Positions 15,962-23,626 of a stretch of DNA of 33,848 bases are shown here, one piece after another. Position 1 is the stretch's first letter, and the number at the start of each line of letters is the position of its first letter. Source of the stretch: Mycobacterium sp. (GTDB taxonomy: Bacteria > Actinomycetota > Actinomycetes > Mycobacteriales > Mycobacteriaceae); contig JAOPVI010000396.1 of the NCBI GenBank assembly GCA_025966225.1, positions 1 through 33,848 of the forward strand, given 5' to 3'. The translations under genes were made by a program, and so were the position numbers. A model generated the notes under the pieces. That model had not been told where the DNA came from. It saw only the letters and a program-made list of their open reading frames with translations, and did not search any database.

Positions 15962-16645
15962 GTGGGTAACGCAATCGGAGAGCTTCTGCCGCTCGCCGTC
16001 GCGCTCGCGGCCGGACCGCTTCCGATCATCGCCGTCATGCTGATTCTGGCCTCCGACAACGCTAGGTCGAAGGGCGTGGCGTTCGTTGGCGGCCGCCTGG
16101 TCGGCCTTGGCCTGTTCGTCGGCGCCGCGCTGGTGATCTTCTCGATCATCGACGATCCGGCGCTGGGCCACCGCGGGCATCCGACGCCTGCCGTGTCGAT
16201 CCTGCGGATCGCGGTGGGCGTCGTGCTGATCGGCCTCGCGGCCCGGATGTTTCATCGCCGAGGCGCCAAATCGAACGGGCAACCGAGCGCTCTGGTCCGT
16301 CGGGTCGACGGACTCACGGTGAGGGGTTCGTTCGGACTCGGACTTGCGATCACCGCGATCGATCCGGCGAGCATCTCCATCGGGGTGCTTGTCGGGTTGG
16401 ACATCGCGGCCGCCCGGCTGTCCGTGGCGACCGACGTGCTCTTCGTCGTGGTGTTCTTGCTGTTGTCGACGGTGACCGTCACCGGTCCGGTGCTGGCCTA
16501 TGTCGCAGGCGGCGAGGCCGCTCGGCGTCGGCTGGCCGGGCTGAAGGGTTGGCTGCTGACCAACGAGAAGACAGTGATGATGGTGCTTTTCGCGCTGATC
16601 GGCGCGATGTTGATCGGGCGCGGCATCCGCGAGTTGGCGGGCTGA
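15962..16645 (+). CDS. GAP family (Sap-type) polytopic membrane protein
   Basis: A polytopic membrane protein of about 227 residues. It starts MGNAIGELLPLAVALAAGPL and continues with PIIAVMLILAS, the opening of the GAP/SfLAP (sulfolipid-addressing protein) family. About six hydrophobic segments follow, including VGLGLFVGAALVIFSII, ILRIAVGVVLIGLAARM, DVLFVVVFLLLSTVTVTG and TVMMVLFALIGAMLIG. Members assist export of cell-envelope glycolipids such as sulfolipid-1 or glycopeptidolipids. Which lipid applies here is unknown, and no lipid-synthesis cluster is nearby. The frame also offers a GTG at 15944, six codons earlier; neither start has a strong ribosome site, and 15962 is preferred by family pattern. 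Confidence 0.85.
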   Translation: MGNAIGELLPLAVALAAGPLPIIAVMLILASDNARSKGVAFVGGRLVGLGLFVGAALVIFSIIDDPALGHRGHPTPAVSILRIAVGVVLIGLAARMFHRRGAKSNGQPSALVRRVDGLTVRGSFGLGLAITAIDPASISIGVLVGLDIAAARLSVATDVLFVVVFLLLSTVTVTGPVLAYVAGGEAARRRLAGLKGWLLTNEKTVMMVLFALIGAMLIGRGIRELAG

Positions 16646-16671
16646 CCACGGGCGTCAGGCGGCGGGCAGAG

Positions 16672-17081
16672 TCAGGGCTTGCGCGAGAGGATCTGGTCCA
16701 CGCCCATCCGGCCCTGTTCGAACGCCAGCCTGCCGTCGACGAGATAGAGCCGCCACACCCGCGCGACCTCTTCGCCCTGGAGTACGACGAACTCGGCGTA
16801 CCGCTCCTCGAACGTCTCGAACCAATGGTCGACGGTGCGCACGTACTGCTCACGCATGGCCTCGACGTCGCGGATCTCGAAGCCGCCGCCCTGCAGATAC
16901 CTGACCGTCTGCCACAGCGGCCGCATGTGCATGTCGGATGCGATGTACGACTCGATGAACGGGCCACCACCTGGTGCGGCGTCAGCGCTGCGCGACATCT
17001 GTTGCAGCAGAAGGTGTCACCGGGCAGCTCGATTCCGGCCGCGGCGCGTACCAGCGCTGCCAGTCGGTCGGCAGCGGTCAC
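16672..17081 (-). pseudogene. Cyclopropane-fatty-acyl-phospholipid synthase-like pseudogene (internal deletion)
   Basis: Only the two ends of a SAM-dependent CFA/UfaA1-type methyltransferase remain. The first about 20 residues (MTAADRLAALVRAAAGIELP, GTG at 17081) look like a family N-terminus. After the junction near 17020 the C-terminal part continues in another frame: LLLQQMSR, GGGPFIESYIASDMHMRP, MREQYVRTVDHWFETFEERY, GEEVARVWRLYLVDGRLAFE and GRMGVDQILSRKP. A TGA lies just upstream in the C-terminal frame, so no intact product spans both. Intact enzymes are about 420 residues, so roughly 280 are missing, including the SAM-binding core. The GTG overlaps the TGA of the SRPBCC toxin gene, so it was once the third gene of that operon. 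An ORF from 16998 could make a 108-residue fragment, unlikely to be active. Confidence 0.85.
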
Positions 17082-17521
17082 GAAGCGAAGACGGACTTGA
17101 ACTTCTCGAGGGACGCGCGAATGTCGCCCTTGAGCGCACCCGCGACGAGCATCCCGATCGGGCCGAACAGGGCCGGACCGCCCAGGTGCACGTCGAACGT
17201 CACCGTCGACCCGGCTGGATCCTGCGCAGCGGGCTTGATCTTGCCGATGAGCTTGACTTTGACGCCGCCCTTGCCGTCACCGTCGAGTGTCATGGCTTCC
17301 GGCGGTTTGTAGTTGACGATGGTCCACTTGATCAAGTTGGGCATGCCCTTGACCTCGACGATGGAGACCAGCTGCGTGCCCTTCTCCAAGGTTTCGGGCA
17401 GCTTGCTGCGCCACACCCGGTGGATGCTGAGCCACTCCTTGTAGCGCGACAGGTCGGAGGCTGCCGCCCACGCCTGCTCCGGCGGCAGCGGGACGTCGAC
17501 CGAGACCGACAGCTTCGCCAC
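17078..17521 (-). CDS. SRPBCC-fold toxin-like protein (Rv0910 type)
   Basis: A 147-residue START/SRPBCC (polyketide cyclase-like) protein: MAKLSVSVDVPLPPEQAWAA, YKEWLSIHRVWRSKLPETL, VEVKGMPNLIKWTIVNY and LGGPALFGPIGMLVAGALKG. By remembered sequence it closely resembles M. tuberculosis Rv0910, listed as the toxin of the Rv0909-Rv0910 type II pair. No nuclease motif is visible, so how it would inhibit growth is not evident and lipid or ligand binding is an alternative role. Its GTG lies 2 nt after the antitoxin stop codon, and its TGA overlaps the GTG of the CFA pseudogene. Confidence 0.88.
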   Translation of the reverse strand: MAKLSVSVDVPLPPEQAWAAASDLSRYKEWLSIHRVWRSKLPETLEKGTQLVSIVEVKGMPNLIKWTIVNYKPPEAMTLDGDGKGGVKVKLIGKIKPAAQDPAGSTVTFDVHLGGPALFGPIGMLVAGALKGDIRASLEKFKSVFAS

Positions 17522-17523
17522 GC

Positions 17524-17730
17524 CTAGGGAGCCGGCGGGGCAGCCGGAGGTGGAGTCTGCGGGGCCGTACTGTCAACGGCCTTCTTCGCGGCGTCCTGCG
17601 CCTTGTCGACGACGCCCTTGTACTTGTCGCCCGTCTTCGAGTCGACGACGTCGCCCACCTTGTCGATCGCACTGTCCACCTTGTCGGCGTTCTTCGACAG
17701 CATGTTCTTCAACGTGTCCATGAATCCCAT
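17524..17730 (-). CDS. MT0933-like antitoxin (Rv0909 type)
   Basis: A 68-residue, lysine/aspartate-rich helical protein with a Pro/Ala tail (TPPPAAPPAP). MGFMDTLKNMLSKNADKVDS followed by AIDKVGDVVDSKTGDKYKGV is the MT0933-like antitoxin family pattern. It is expected to neutralise the SRPBCC protein encoded 2 nt downstream; the order antitoxin-then-toxin is the usual one. The ATG at 17730 is chosen over the frame start at 17820 because TAGGGT lies 7 nt upstream (leaderless) and the extension overlaps ctpE. The pair lies directly downstream of ctpE, as in M. tuberculosis Rv0908-Rv0910. Confidence 0.88.
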   Translation of the reverse strand: MGFMDTLKNMLSKNADKVDSAIDKVGDVVDSKTGDKYKGVVDKAQDAAKKAVDSTAPQTPPPAAPPAP

Positions 17731-17737
17731 GACCCCA

Positions 17738-17743
17738 ACCCTA
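17738..17743 (-). promoter_or_regulatory. Putative -10 box (leaderless) for the antitoxin-toxin operon
   Basis: TAGGGT on the minus strand, 7 nt before the antitoxin ATG, in the 35-bp gap after ctpE. It would give the pair a promoter independent of ctpE, as expected for an autoregulated toxin-antitoxin module. Confidence 0.45.
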
Positions 17744-17765
17744 GGGGGTGCGTTCGGGCACGTCC

Positions 17766-20147
17766 TTACTCCGCGCGCCACAACGTGCGGCGTTCCCCGA
17801 GCGTCCGACCCTGGATCCACCAGATGGCCTCGATCAGCGCAGCGCCGACCAGCCCGATGACCAGCGCCAATGCGGTCAGCTGAACGTTCGACGGGTCAAG
17901 CATGAACTTCTCGCGGGCCAACGGAATCGAGAAGATGACCACGTAGGACAGGCCCGATGCCGCCACCAGCGCCACCCGCCACCATTCGTAGGGCCGAGCC
18001 ACCACCGCGAGCACCCACACTGCGCTGACGAGAAGCGTGATCAGCGCCACCGTGGAAGCCTGCGTCTGCTCGAGCACGGTCGACGCGCGCCCCTGATAGG
18101 CGAGCAGATACGAGGTGAAGGTCGCGATGCCGACCACGAGCCCCGACGGCAACGCCGACGTCATCACCCTGCGCACGAAACCGGAATGTGCGCGTTCGCG
18201 GTTGGGCGCCAGCGACAGGATGAACGCCGGGATGCCGATGGTGAACCAGGCCGCGATCGTCACGTGAATCGGTTGGAACGGGAACAGCAGCGGGTCGGTA
18301 CCGAAGACCTTCGACGACAGCCCGGCCAATCCCACCAGCACTGCCAGCAGCACGGAGTACACGGTCTTGGTGAGGAACAGGTTGGAGACGCGCTCGATGT
18401 TGCCGATGACGCGGCGGCCCTCGCCGACCACGTAAGGTAATGTCGCGAACTTGTTGTCCAGCAAGACGATCTGCGCCACCGCCCGTGACGCGGAACTACC
18501 CGAACCCATGGCAACGCCGATGTCGGCGTCCTTGAGCGCGAGCACGTCGTTGACGCCGTCGCCGGTCATCGCGACCGTGTTGCCACGCGACTGAAGCGCG
18601 TGCACCATGGCGCGCTTCTGATCCGGCCGCACCCGACCGAAGGTGGTGTACTCCTCGAGCGTGTCAGCGAGCGCGCCTGCGTCCGCTGGCAACTGGCGGG
18701 CGTCCATCGTCTCGCCGTGCAGACCCAGCGAACCGGCCACCGCGCCGACGGACACCGCGTTGTCGCCAGAGATGACCTTGACCGTGACCTTCTGTGCGGC
18801 AAAGTATTCCAGGGTGTCGCGAGCGTCAGGCCTGACGCGTTGCTCGAGCACGACCAAGGCAACGGGGCTGACCTCGCCAGGTGCGTCGGCCGCATCGACG
18901 GACCGATCGGAGGAGCCGAGCAACAGCACCCGTAGCCCCTGCGCCCCGATGCGCTCGGCCTCCTCCGCATCGGCCGACGCCGGGTCGAGCAACACGTCGG
19001 GCGCCCCGATGACCCAGTTGCCGTGCTCGCCGTACGACGTCCCGCTCCACTTGGTCGCCGACTTGAACGGAGCGCTCGCCGTCGCCGTCCAACCAGGCGG
19101 CATCTTGTACGCCTCGCCGATCGCGGCCATGCTGGCGTTGGGGTGGGTGTCGTCGTTGGCGAGCTGCGCGAGTACCTCGCCGCTGTCTAGCGACGAGAGC
19201 GACTTCAGTTCGCTTACCCGCATACCGTTCTCGGTCAAAGTGCCCGTCTTGTCGGCGCACACCACGTTGACACGGGCCAGCCCCTCGATGGCGGGCAGTT
19301 CCTGCACCAGGCACTGGCGCCGACCAAGTCGGACCACGCCGACCGCGAACGCAATCGACGTCATCAGCACCAGGCCCTCAGGCACCATCGGCACGAGCGC
19401 ACCGACCATGCGCAACACCGATTCCCGCCAGCCGACATCGGTGGTGAACAGCTGGGTGTAGATGATCAGAAGCCCGGCCGGGATCAACAAGTAGGTGATG
19501 AACTGCAGAATCTTGTTGATGCCAGTACGCAATTCGGACTTCACCAGGGTGAACTTGCTGGCCTCCTCCGCCAACTTCGCGGCATACGCCTCACGGCCGA
19601 CATTGGTGGCCCGGTACGCGCCGCTACCCGCGACGACGAAGCTGCCCGACTTCACGTCGTCCCCCGCATCCTTGTCCATCGGGTCGGCTTCACCGTTGAG
19701 CAGCGATTCGTCGACCTCGAGGTTCGCCTCCTCCAGAACTACTCCGTCGACGACGATTTGATCGCCCGGCCCGAGCTCGATGACGTCGTCGAGCACGACC
19801 TCGCTCGGCGCAACTGCGGTGGTCCCAGATTGCCTGCGCACCATGGGTTTCGCCTGTCCGACGATCGCCAGCTTGTCGAGCGTCTGCTTGGCGCGCACCT
19901 CCTGGACGATGCCGATCGCGCTGTTGGCGACGATGAGGATGCCGAACAGCCCGTTGATCACCGACCCGGTGCTCAGCACGATGACGAGCAGCACCCCCAG
20001 AATCGCGTTGATCCGGGTGAACACGTTGGCCCGGACGATCTCGGAGACGGAGCGGGCCGCCCGACTCGGTACGTCGTTCGTCTGGCCTGTCGCGACTCGC
20101 TGCGCGACCTCGGCGTCGGAAAGGCCAACGGCAAGTGCAACGCTCAT
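17766..20147 (-). CDS. ctpE: P-type ATPase CtpE (calcium-type cation transporter)
   Basis: A 793-residue P-type ATPase of the cytoplasmic membrane; M. tuberculosis CtpE is about the same length. [10 protein letters not shown] has the phosphorylated Asp299, and [20 protein letters not shown] (T528 onward) is the hinge motif. [10 protein letters not shown] replaces the CPx or PEGL motif in the fourth transmembrane helix. The N-terminal actuator holds [13 protein letters not shown] in place of TGES. Several C-terminal helices follow ([34 protein letters not shown]). Published work on the M. smegmatis protein assigns Ca2+ uptake. The ATG at 20147 overlaps the TGA of the serine hydrolase gene (ATGA), so the frame extension to 20498 is rejected. 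Confidence 0.94.
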   Translation of the reverse strand: MSVALAVGLSDAEVAQRVATGQTNDVPSRAARSVSEIVRANVFTRINAILGVLLVIVLSTGSVINGLFGILIVANSAIGIVQEVRAKQTLDKLAIVGQAKPMVRRQSGTTAVAPSEVVLDDVIELGPGDQIVVDGVVLEEANLEVDESLLNGEADPMDKDAGDDVKSGSFVVAGSGAYRATNVGREAYAAKLAEEASKFTLVKSELRTGINKILQFITYLLIPAGLLIIYTQLFTTDVGWRESVLRMVGALVPMVPEGLVLMTSIAFAVGVVRLGRRQCLVQELPAIEGLARVNVVCADKTGTLTENGMRVSELKSLSSLDSGEVLAQLANDDTHPNASMAAIGEAYKMPPGWTATASAPFKSATKWSGTSYGEHGNWVIGAPDVLLDPASADAEEAERIGAQGLRVLLLGSSDRSVDAADAPGEVSPVALVVLEQRVRPDARDTLEYFAAQKVTVKVISGDNAVSVGAVAGSLGLHGETMDARQLPADAGALADTLEEYTTFGRVRPDQKRAMVHALQSRGNTVAMTGDGVNDVLALKDADIGVAMGSGSSASRAVAQIVLLDNKFATLPYVVGEGRRVIGNIERVSNLFLTKTVYSVLLAVLVGLAGLSSKVFGTDPLLFPFQPIHVTIAAWFTIGIPAFILSLAPNRERAHSGFVRRVMTSALPSGLVVGIATFTSYLLAYQGRASTVLEQTQASTVALITLLVSAVWVLAVVARPYEWWRVALVAASGLSYVVIFSIPLAREKFMLDPSNVQLTALALVIGLVGAALIEAIWWIQGRTLGERRTLWRAE

Positions 20148-21730
20148 CGCGTAAAGGTCCCCTTTCCGTCTTGGTCGTAGTACTCGAGCTTCAGGCTGTT
20201 CCCATCGAACGTCGCCTTGGAAAGGCTGCCGGGTGGCGAGTTCTCGGTGACGAAGCTGACGCTGAACACGTTGCCGTCCCAATGCTTCAGCGGGACGACC
20301 AGTTTGGGCCCAAGGGCCAACTCGAGCCCACCGTTCTGCTCCGTCACACGTGCGGGCCCCCAGAAGGAGTTTGCGTACTCGCCGACGTAGCTGGCCAACG
20401 GTGCCGCGGGGGCGGGGTTGGTGGGTGACTGCTTGCCGATCAGCGAGCCGAACGGCTCGTCCATGTCGGCGAACGCCTGCTCGTACAACGTCCGCCAATC
20501 CTCCCGGACCTCACCGAACTGGACGAGGTCGGCGAACTCCGCAGTGAGCGTCTCCGGGATGCCCGACGGCGTGGCGTTGGTGAGCGCGACGATCGCGACG
20601 TCCGCCGACGGGATGATGACGAAATTGGTGCCCGAGCCGAGTTCGAATGCGCCCGAGTGACTGAACTGCACGCGCGCGGCGGACGTTGTCCCGACGTTGA
20701 AGCCGTAACCGTAGAAGCCGGGGCGCGCCGCGGGCTCGGACGGCGGGCTCGACACGCTCTGCGGCGTGAGCGCGGGCAGCAGTGCCTTCGGATCGACGAC
20801 CTGCTGCCCGTTGAACTTGCCGTCGGCAAGCATCATGGTCAGCCACTTGGTCATGTCGTTCACGGACGAGCTCACTCCGCCAGCGGGCGCCTCGGGCTGG
20901 GGGTCGCGGATGTAGATCGGGTCGTACTTCCCGTCGACGTGAATGTGGCCGACGGCGCGATCGGGGCGGGCCATGTACTCGTCGAACCGCGAGCTGGACG
21001 ACGTCATGCCCAACGGCTTGTAGAGCACGTCCTGGCTGAGGTCCTCCCAGGACTTGCCCGCCGCGACTGCGACTGCCTCGGCGCCAGCAGTCAACCCGAA
21101 GTTGGTGTACGCGTACGAGGTACGGAATGGGGCCAGCGGATAGTCCCGCAACTTGTCCAGCACGTAGCGCCGGTCATAGCCGAGATCCTCGAGCAGATCA
21201 CCCGCGTGGTCGGGCAGCCCGGACCGGTGCGCGTACATGTCGCCGATGGTCACCATCTTCGTGACGGCCGGGTCGGATAACGCAAACCATGGCAGTTTCT
21301 CGACGATGGGCGTATCCCAGCTGATCGCGCCCAGCCCCACCTGCTGGGCGACGACCGTCGACCCCAGCGGTTTGGACAGCGACGCCAACTGGAAGACGGT
21401 GTCGGGGTCGATCTTGTTGACGGCGGCATCGCCATCTAGCACGTCCTTGACTCCGAAACCCTTCGCGTACACCGTCTTCCCGCCGTGCACCACGGCGACG
21501 GCCATGCCGGGGATCCCAGACTTCTTCATCAGCTCGTCGACGATGCCATCGATCTTGGCGACCGCGTTGTCGACGGCGTTGTCCGGCAACGGCATTGCGG
21601 GGACCAGCGGAGGCGCAAGATCGGACGTCGCTGGAGTGCTTGACCGTTCAGCGGGCTTCGAGTCACATCCTCCGATGAAGACCACCGCGACGGCCAAGAC
21701 GACCAGGCGAAACATCGTTGAACGCTGCAC
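20144..21730 (-). CDS. Lipoprotein beta-lactamase/serine hydrolase family protein (Rv0907 type)
   Basis: A 528-residue class C beta-lactamase-like serine hydrolase, probably anchored to the outer face of the cytoplasmic membrane. The signal peptide ends in a lipobox VVFIGGC with Cys22. Catalytic residues are Ser117-x-x-Lys120 (ASLSKPLG) and Tyr208-x-Asn210 (AYTNFGL). The C-terminal 120 residues form a beta-rich extension ([20 protein letters not shown]) seen in esterase-like members. Such enzymes more often act as peptidases or esterases than as antibiotic beta-lactamases. The GTG at 21730 is favoured because TAGCGT lies 6 nt upstream; the alternative ATG at 21715 would also keep the signal peptide. 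Its stop overlaps the ctpE start. Confidence 0.9.
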   Translation of the reverse strand: MQRSTMFRLVVLAVAVVFIGGCDSKPAERSSTPATSDLAPPLVPAMPLPDNAVDNAVAKIDGIVDELMKKSGIPGMAVAVVHGGKTVYAKGFGVKDVLDGDAAVNKIDPDTVFQLASLSKPLGSTVVAQQVGLGAISWDTPIVEKLPWFALSDPAVTKMVTIGDMYAHRSGLPDHAGDLLEDLGYDRRYVLDKLRDYPLAPFRTSYAYTNFGLTAGAEAVAVAAGKSWEDLSQDVLYKPLGMTSSSSRFDEYMARPDRAVGHIHVDGKYDPIYIRDPQPEAPAGGVSSSVNDMTKWLTMMLADGKFNGQQVVDPKALLPALTPQSVSSPPSEPAARPGFYGYGFNVGTTSAARVQFSHSGAFELGSGTNFVIIPSADVAIVALTNATPSGIPETLTAEFADLVQFGEVREDWRTLYEQAFADMDEPFGSLIGKQSPTNPAPAAPLASYVGEYANSFWGPARVTEQNGGLELALGPKLVVPLKHWDGNVFSVSFVTENSPPGSLSKATFDGNSLKLEYYDQDGKGTFTR

Positions 21731-21736
21731 ACCAGC

Positions 21737-21742
21737 ACGCTA
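21737..21742 (-). promoter_or_regulatory. Putative -10 box (leaderless) for the serine hydrolase gene
   Basis: TAGCGT on the minus strand, 6 nt before GTG 21730. It lies in the 17-bp gap after the MBL gene and would be an internal promoter for the hydrolase-ctpE part of the operon. Confidence 0.4.
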
Positions 21743-21747
21743 GTCGG

Positions 21748-22854
21748 TCACGTCCTCCACCATGGGTCTATCGGCACCGAGGCGGATTCGATGCGCTGGC
21801 CGGGCCTTGGCGTCGCCACCGCCACGCCCTCTTGCTCGGCAGCCGTGAGCATCCGTTCCACCGGCTCGGACCAGGGGTGCGGCGCAAGCCGGAACGTCGC
21901 CCAGTGGATGGGCACCAGCAGACCGGTATCGGTGACGTCCCGGTGCGCGCGGACCGCGTCCTCGGGGTTCATGTGAATGTCCGGCCAACCCGGGTGGTAC
22001 GCGCCGATTGGCATGAGCGTGAGGTCGAACGGACCGTGATCCGAGCCGATGTCGGCAAAGCTCTTGGTGTAGCCGGTATCTCCCCCGAAGAAGACGCGGT
22101 GCGCTGGACCGATCAACGCCCAGGACGCCCACAGTGTGACGTTGCGGTTCACGAACCGACCGGAGAAGTGCCTTGCCGGCGTGCACACCAGGGTGAGTTC
22201 GCCGAGCGTCGCACTTTCGTTCCAGTCGAGTTCGACGATCCGGTCGGCCGGAATGTGCCACCGCCGCAGATGCGCACCGATGCCAAGCGGCACGAAGAAC
22301 TTTGCGCGCTGCATGCGAGCCAGTTGCTTCATGGTGTCGACGTCGAGGTGGTCATAGTGGTCGTGACTGATGATCACCGCGTCGATGGCGGGCAGCGCCT
22401 CCAACTCCGATGGCGGTGGGTGGAGTCGCTTCGGGCCGACGGCACGTGACGGCGAGCATCGTTCGCTCCATACCGGATCGGCGAGCACGCGGTAGCCATC
22501 GACCTCGATGACCGCCGACGAGTGGCCATACCAGGTGACGGCCAGGTCGGCGGCGGGCAGTCCGGCCGCAGGGGTGACCAGCGGGACCGGCCCGGCCGGA
22601 TGCTGGTTGACGCTGCCTGCGATGACTTCGCGCGCAAGGAGAAACTGTTCCTGGCGGCTCAGGCTGATGTCCGAGGCGGGTTCGAGATTGGCGAACACGC
22701 CGTCGCGGTAGTTCGGTGAGCGCTTCGCAACGGCGTCGATCTCGACCGGGGACGCACCGAGCGCCGACGGGGCGCCCTGCACCGCGCGCAGCGCCCAGCC
22801 GCCGCCGACGATGGCCGCAGTGCCACCAGCCAGCCGGACCGCCGCGCGAAGCAT
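21748..22854 (-). CDS. MBL-fold metallohydrolase (Rv0906 type, NAPE-PLD/UlaG-like)
   Basis: A 368-residue metallo-beta-lactamase-fold hydrolase. The two-metal site His164-x-His166-x-Asp168-His169 is in IISHDHYDHLD. Downstream metal or fold motifs include CTPARHFSGR, FFGGDTGYTKSF and VPIHWATFRLAPHPW. TWYGHSSAVIEVDGYRVLADPVW before the core (about 107-129) is shared with N-acyl-phosphatidylethanolamine phospholipase D-like proteins. The N-terminus MLRAAVRLAGGTAAIVGGGW is hydrophobic and may be a signal or anchor. A phosphodiesterase acting on lipids is plausible but not shown. It begins directly after the echA6 stop codon and precedes the serine hydrolase gene by 17 bp. Confidence 0.9.
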   Translation of the reverse strand: MLRAAVRLAGGTAAIVGGGWALRAVQGAPSALGASPVEIDAVAKRSPNYRDGVFANLEPASDISLSRQEQFLLAREVIAGSVNQHPAGPVPLVTPAAGLPAADLAVTWYGHSSAVIEVDGYRVLADPVWSERCSPSRAVGPKRLHPPPSELEALPAIDAVIISHDHYDHLDVDTMKQLARMQRAKFFVPLGIGAHLRRWHIPADRIVELDWNESATLGELTLVCTPARHFSGRFVNRNVTLWASWALIGPAHRVFFGGDTGYTKSFADIGSDHGPFDLTLMPIGAYHPGWPDIHMNPEDAVRAHRDVTDTGLLVPIHWATFRLAPHPWSEPVERMLTAAEQEGVAVATPRPGQRIESASVPIDPWWRT

Positions 22855-23589
22855 CTAGGCGCCCTGGAAGTTCGGCGGGCGCTTCTCGATGCGAGCCACC
22901 TGCGCCTCGATGACGTCCTGACTGTTCCAGGCCTTCTCGAACAGATCCTGGTGGGCAGGCCACGGATCTTCGTACGCACCGTCGTCGTTGAGCACCCGCT
23001 TGGCGTGTTGGAGGGCCAGCGGAGCGTAGCCGGCGAGCTGGGCGGCCCAGGCCTGCGCGTCGGCCAGCGTGCCAAGCCGGTTGGCCATCCCCGTTTGGAG
23101 CGCATCGTCCGCGGTGAGCCGCTCGGCGGCGATCAACATGCCACGGGCTCGGCCCGCACCCACCAGAGACGTCAGGCGGCGGATGCTCCAGTTATCCAGC
23201 GCCAAACCGTATTTCGCGACGGGGAACTGAAAGTACGCCTCGGGACTGACGACGCGCAGGTCGCATATCATCGAGAGGATTACCCCCGCCCCGATCGCCG
23301 GGCCGTTGATCGCACCGATGACGGGGATCGGCGCCGCATCGATGGCGAGGTTCAGCGCCTTGGCCTTGTCGGGCAGCTTCTCCGCCATCCCCGCAGCGTC
23401 CGTGAGGTCGGCACCGGAGCTGAACACGTGGCCCGCGCCGGTGAGCACGATGGCGCGCACGTCGGCGGCCGCGGCGTGCTCTACCGCCTCCCTCAAACCA
23501 TCGACGAGCTCGCAGTTCAGCGCGTTGCGACGGTCCTCCCGTTGCATCTCCAGGGTCATGACGTCGCCGTCGCGAGTAACTCCAATCAT
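22855..23589 (-). CDS. echA6: Enoyl-CoA hydratase-family protein EchA6
   Basis: A 244-residue crotonase-fold protein; the M. tuberculosis EchA6 length is nearly identical. [12 protein letters not shown] and [20 protein letters not shown] are the oxyanion-hole regions. The two catalytic glutamates of active hydratases are absent: GAGVILSM replaces the usual GGGxE, and [13 protein letters not shown] lacks the second Glu. This matches the known non-catalytic role of mycobacterial EchA6 as an acyl-CoA carrier feeding mycolic-acid synthesis, the target of tetrahydropyrazopyrimidine inhibitors. It is the first gene of the leftward operon and diverges from accD3. TAGGCT lies 6 nt upstream of the ATG, suggesting a leaderless transcript. 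Confidence 0.92.
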   Translation of the reverse strand: MIGVTRDGDVMTLEMQREDRRNALNCELVDGLREAVEHAAAADVRAIVLTGAGHVFSSGADLTDAAGMAEKLPDKAKALNLAIDAAPIPVIGAINGPAIGAGVILSMICDLRVVSPEAYFQFPVAKYGLALDNWSIRRLTSLVGAGRARGMLIAAERLTADDALQTGMANRLGTLADAQAWAAQLAGYAPLALQHAKRVLNDDGAYEDPWPAHQDLFEKAWNSQDVIEAQVARIEKRPPNFQGA

Positions 23590-23626
23590 GGCTAGAGCCT
23601 ATCGACCGTCCAGCTAGCCTTGCACT
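23590..23626. promoter_or_regulatory. Divergent echA6/accD3 control region
   Basis: Only 37 bp separate the two start codons. TAGGCT (minus strand, 23596-23601) lies 6 nt before echA6 and TAGCCT (23615-23620) lies 6 nt before accD3, so both messages may be leaderless. GGCTAG (23590-23595) and CTAGCC (23614-23619) form an inverted repeat overlapping both boxes, a possible shared operator. Promoter overlap suggests the two genes compete or are co-regulated. Confidence 0.5.

Noticed and set aside
15857-16282. N-terminal extension of the amidohydrolase_2 gene to 16282
   Set aside because: Antisense to the GAP-family gene and rich in His/Arg/Gln. The family-like sequence starts only at the ATG at 15856, which also has a -10 box.
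17524-17820. Longer form of the antitoxin starting at 17820
   Set aside because: The extension overlaps the ctpE 3' end and is not antitoxin-like; family similarity begins at MGFMDTLK.
20148-20498. N-terminal extension of ctpE
   Set aside because: It lies in another frame of the serine hydrolase gene. The ATG at 20147 overlaps that gene's stop codon and gives the usual CtpE length.
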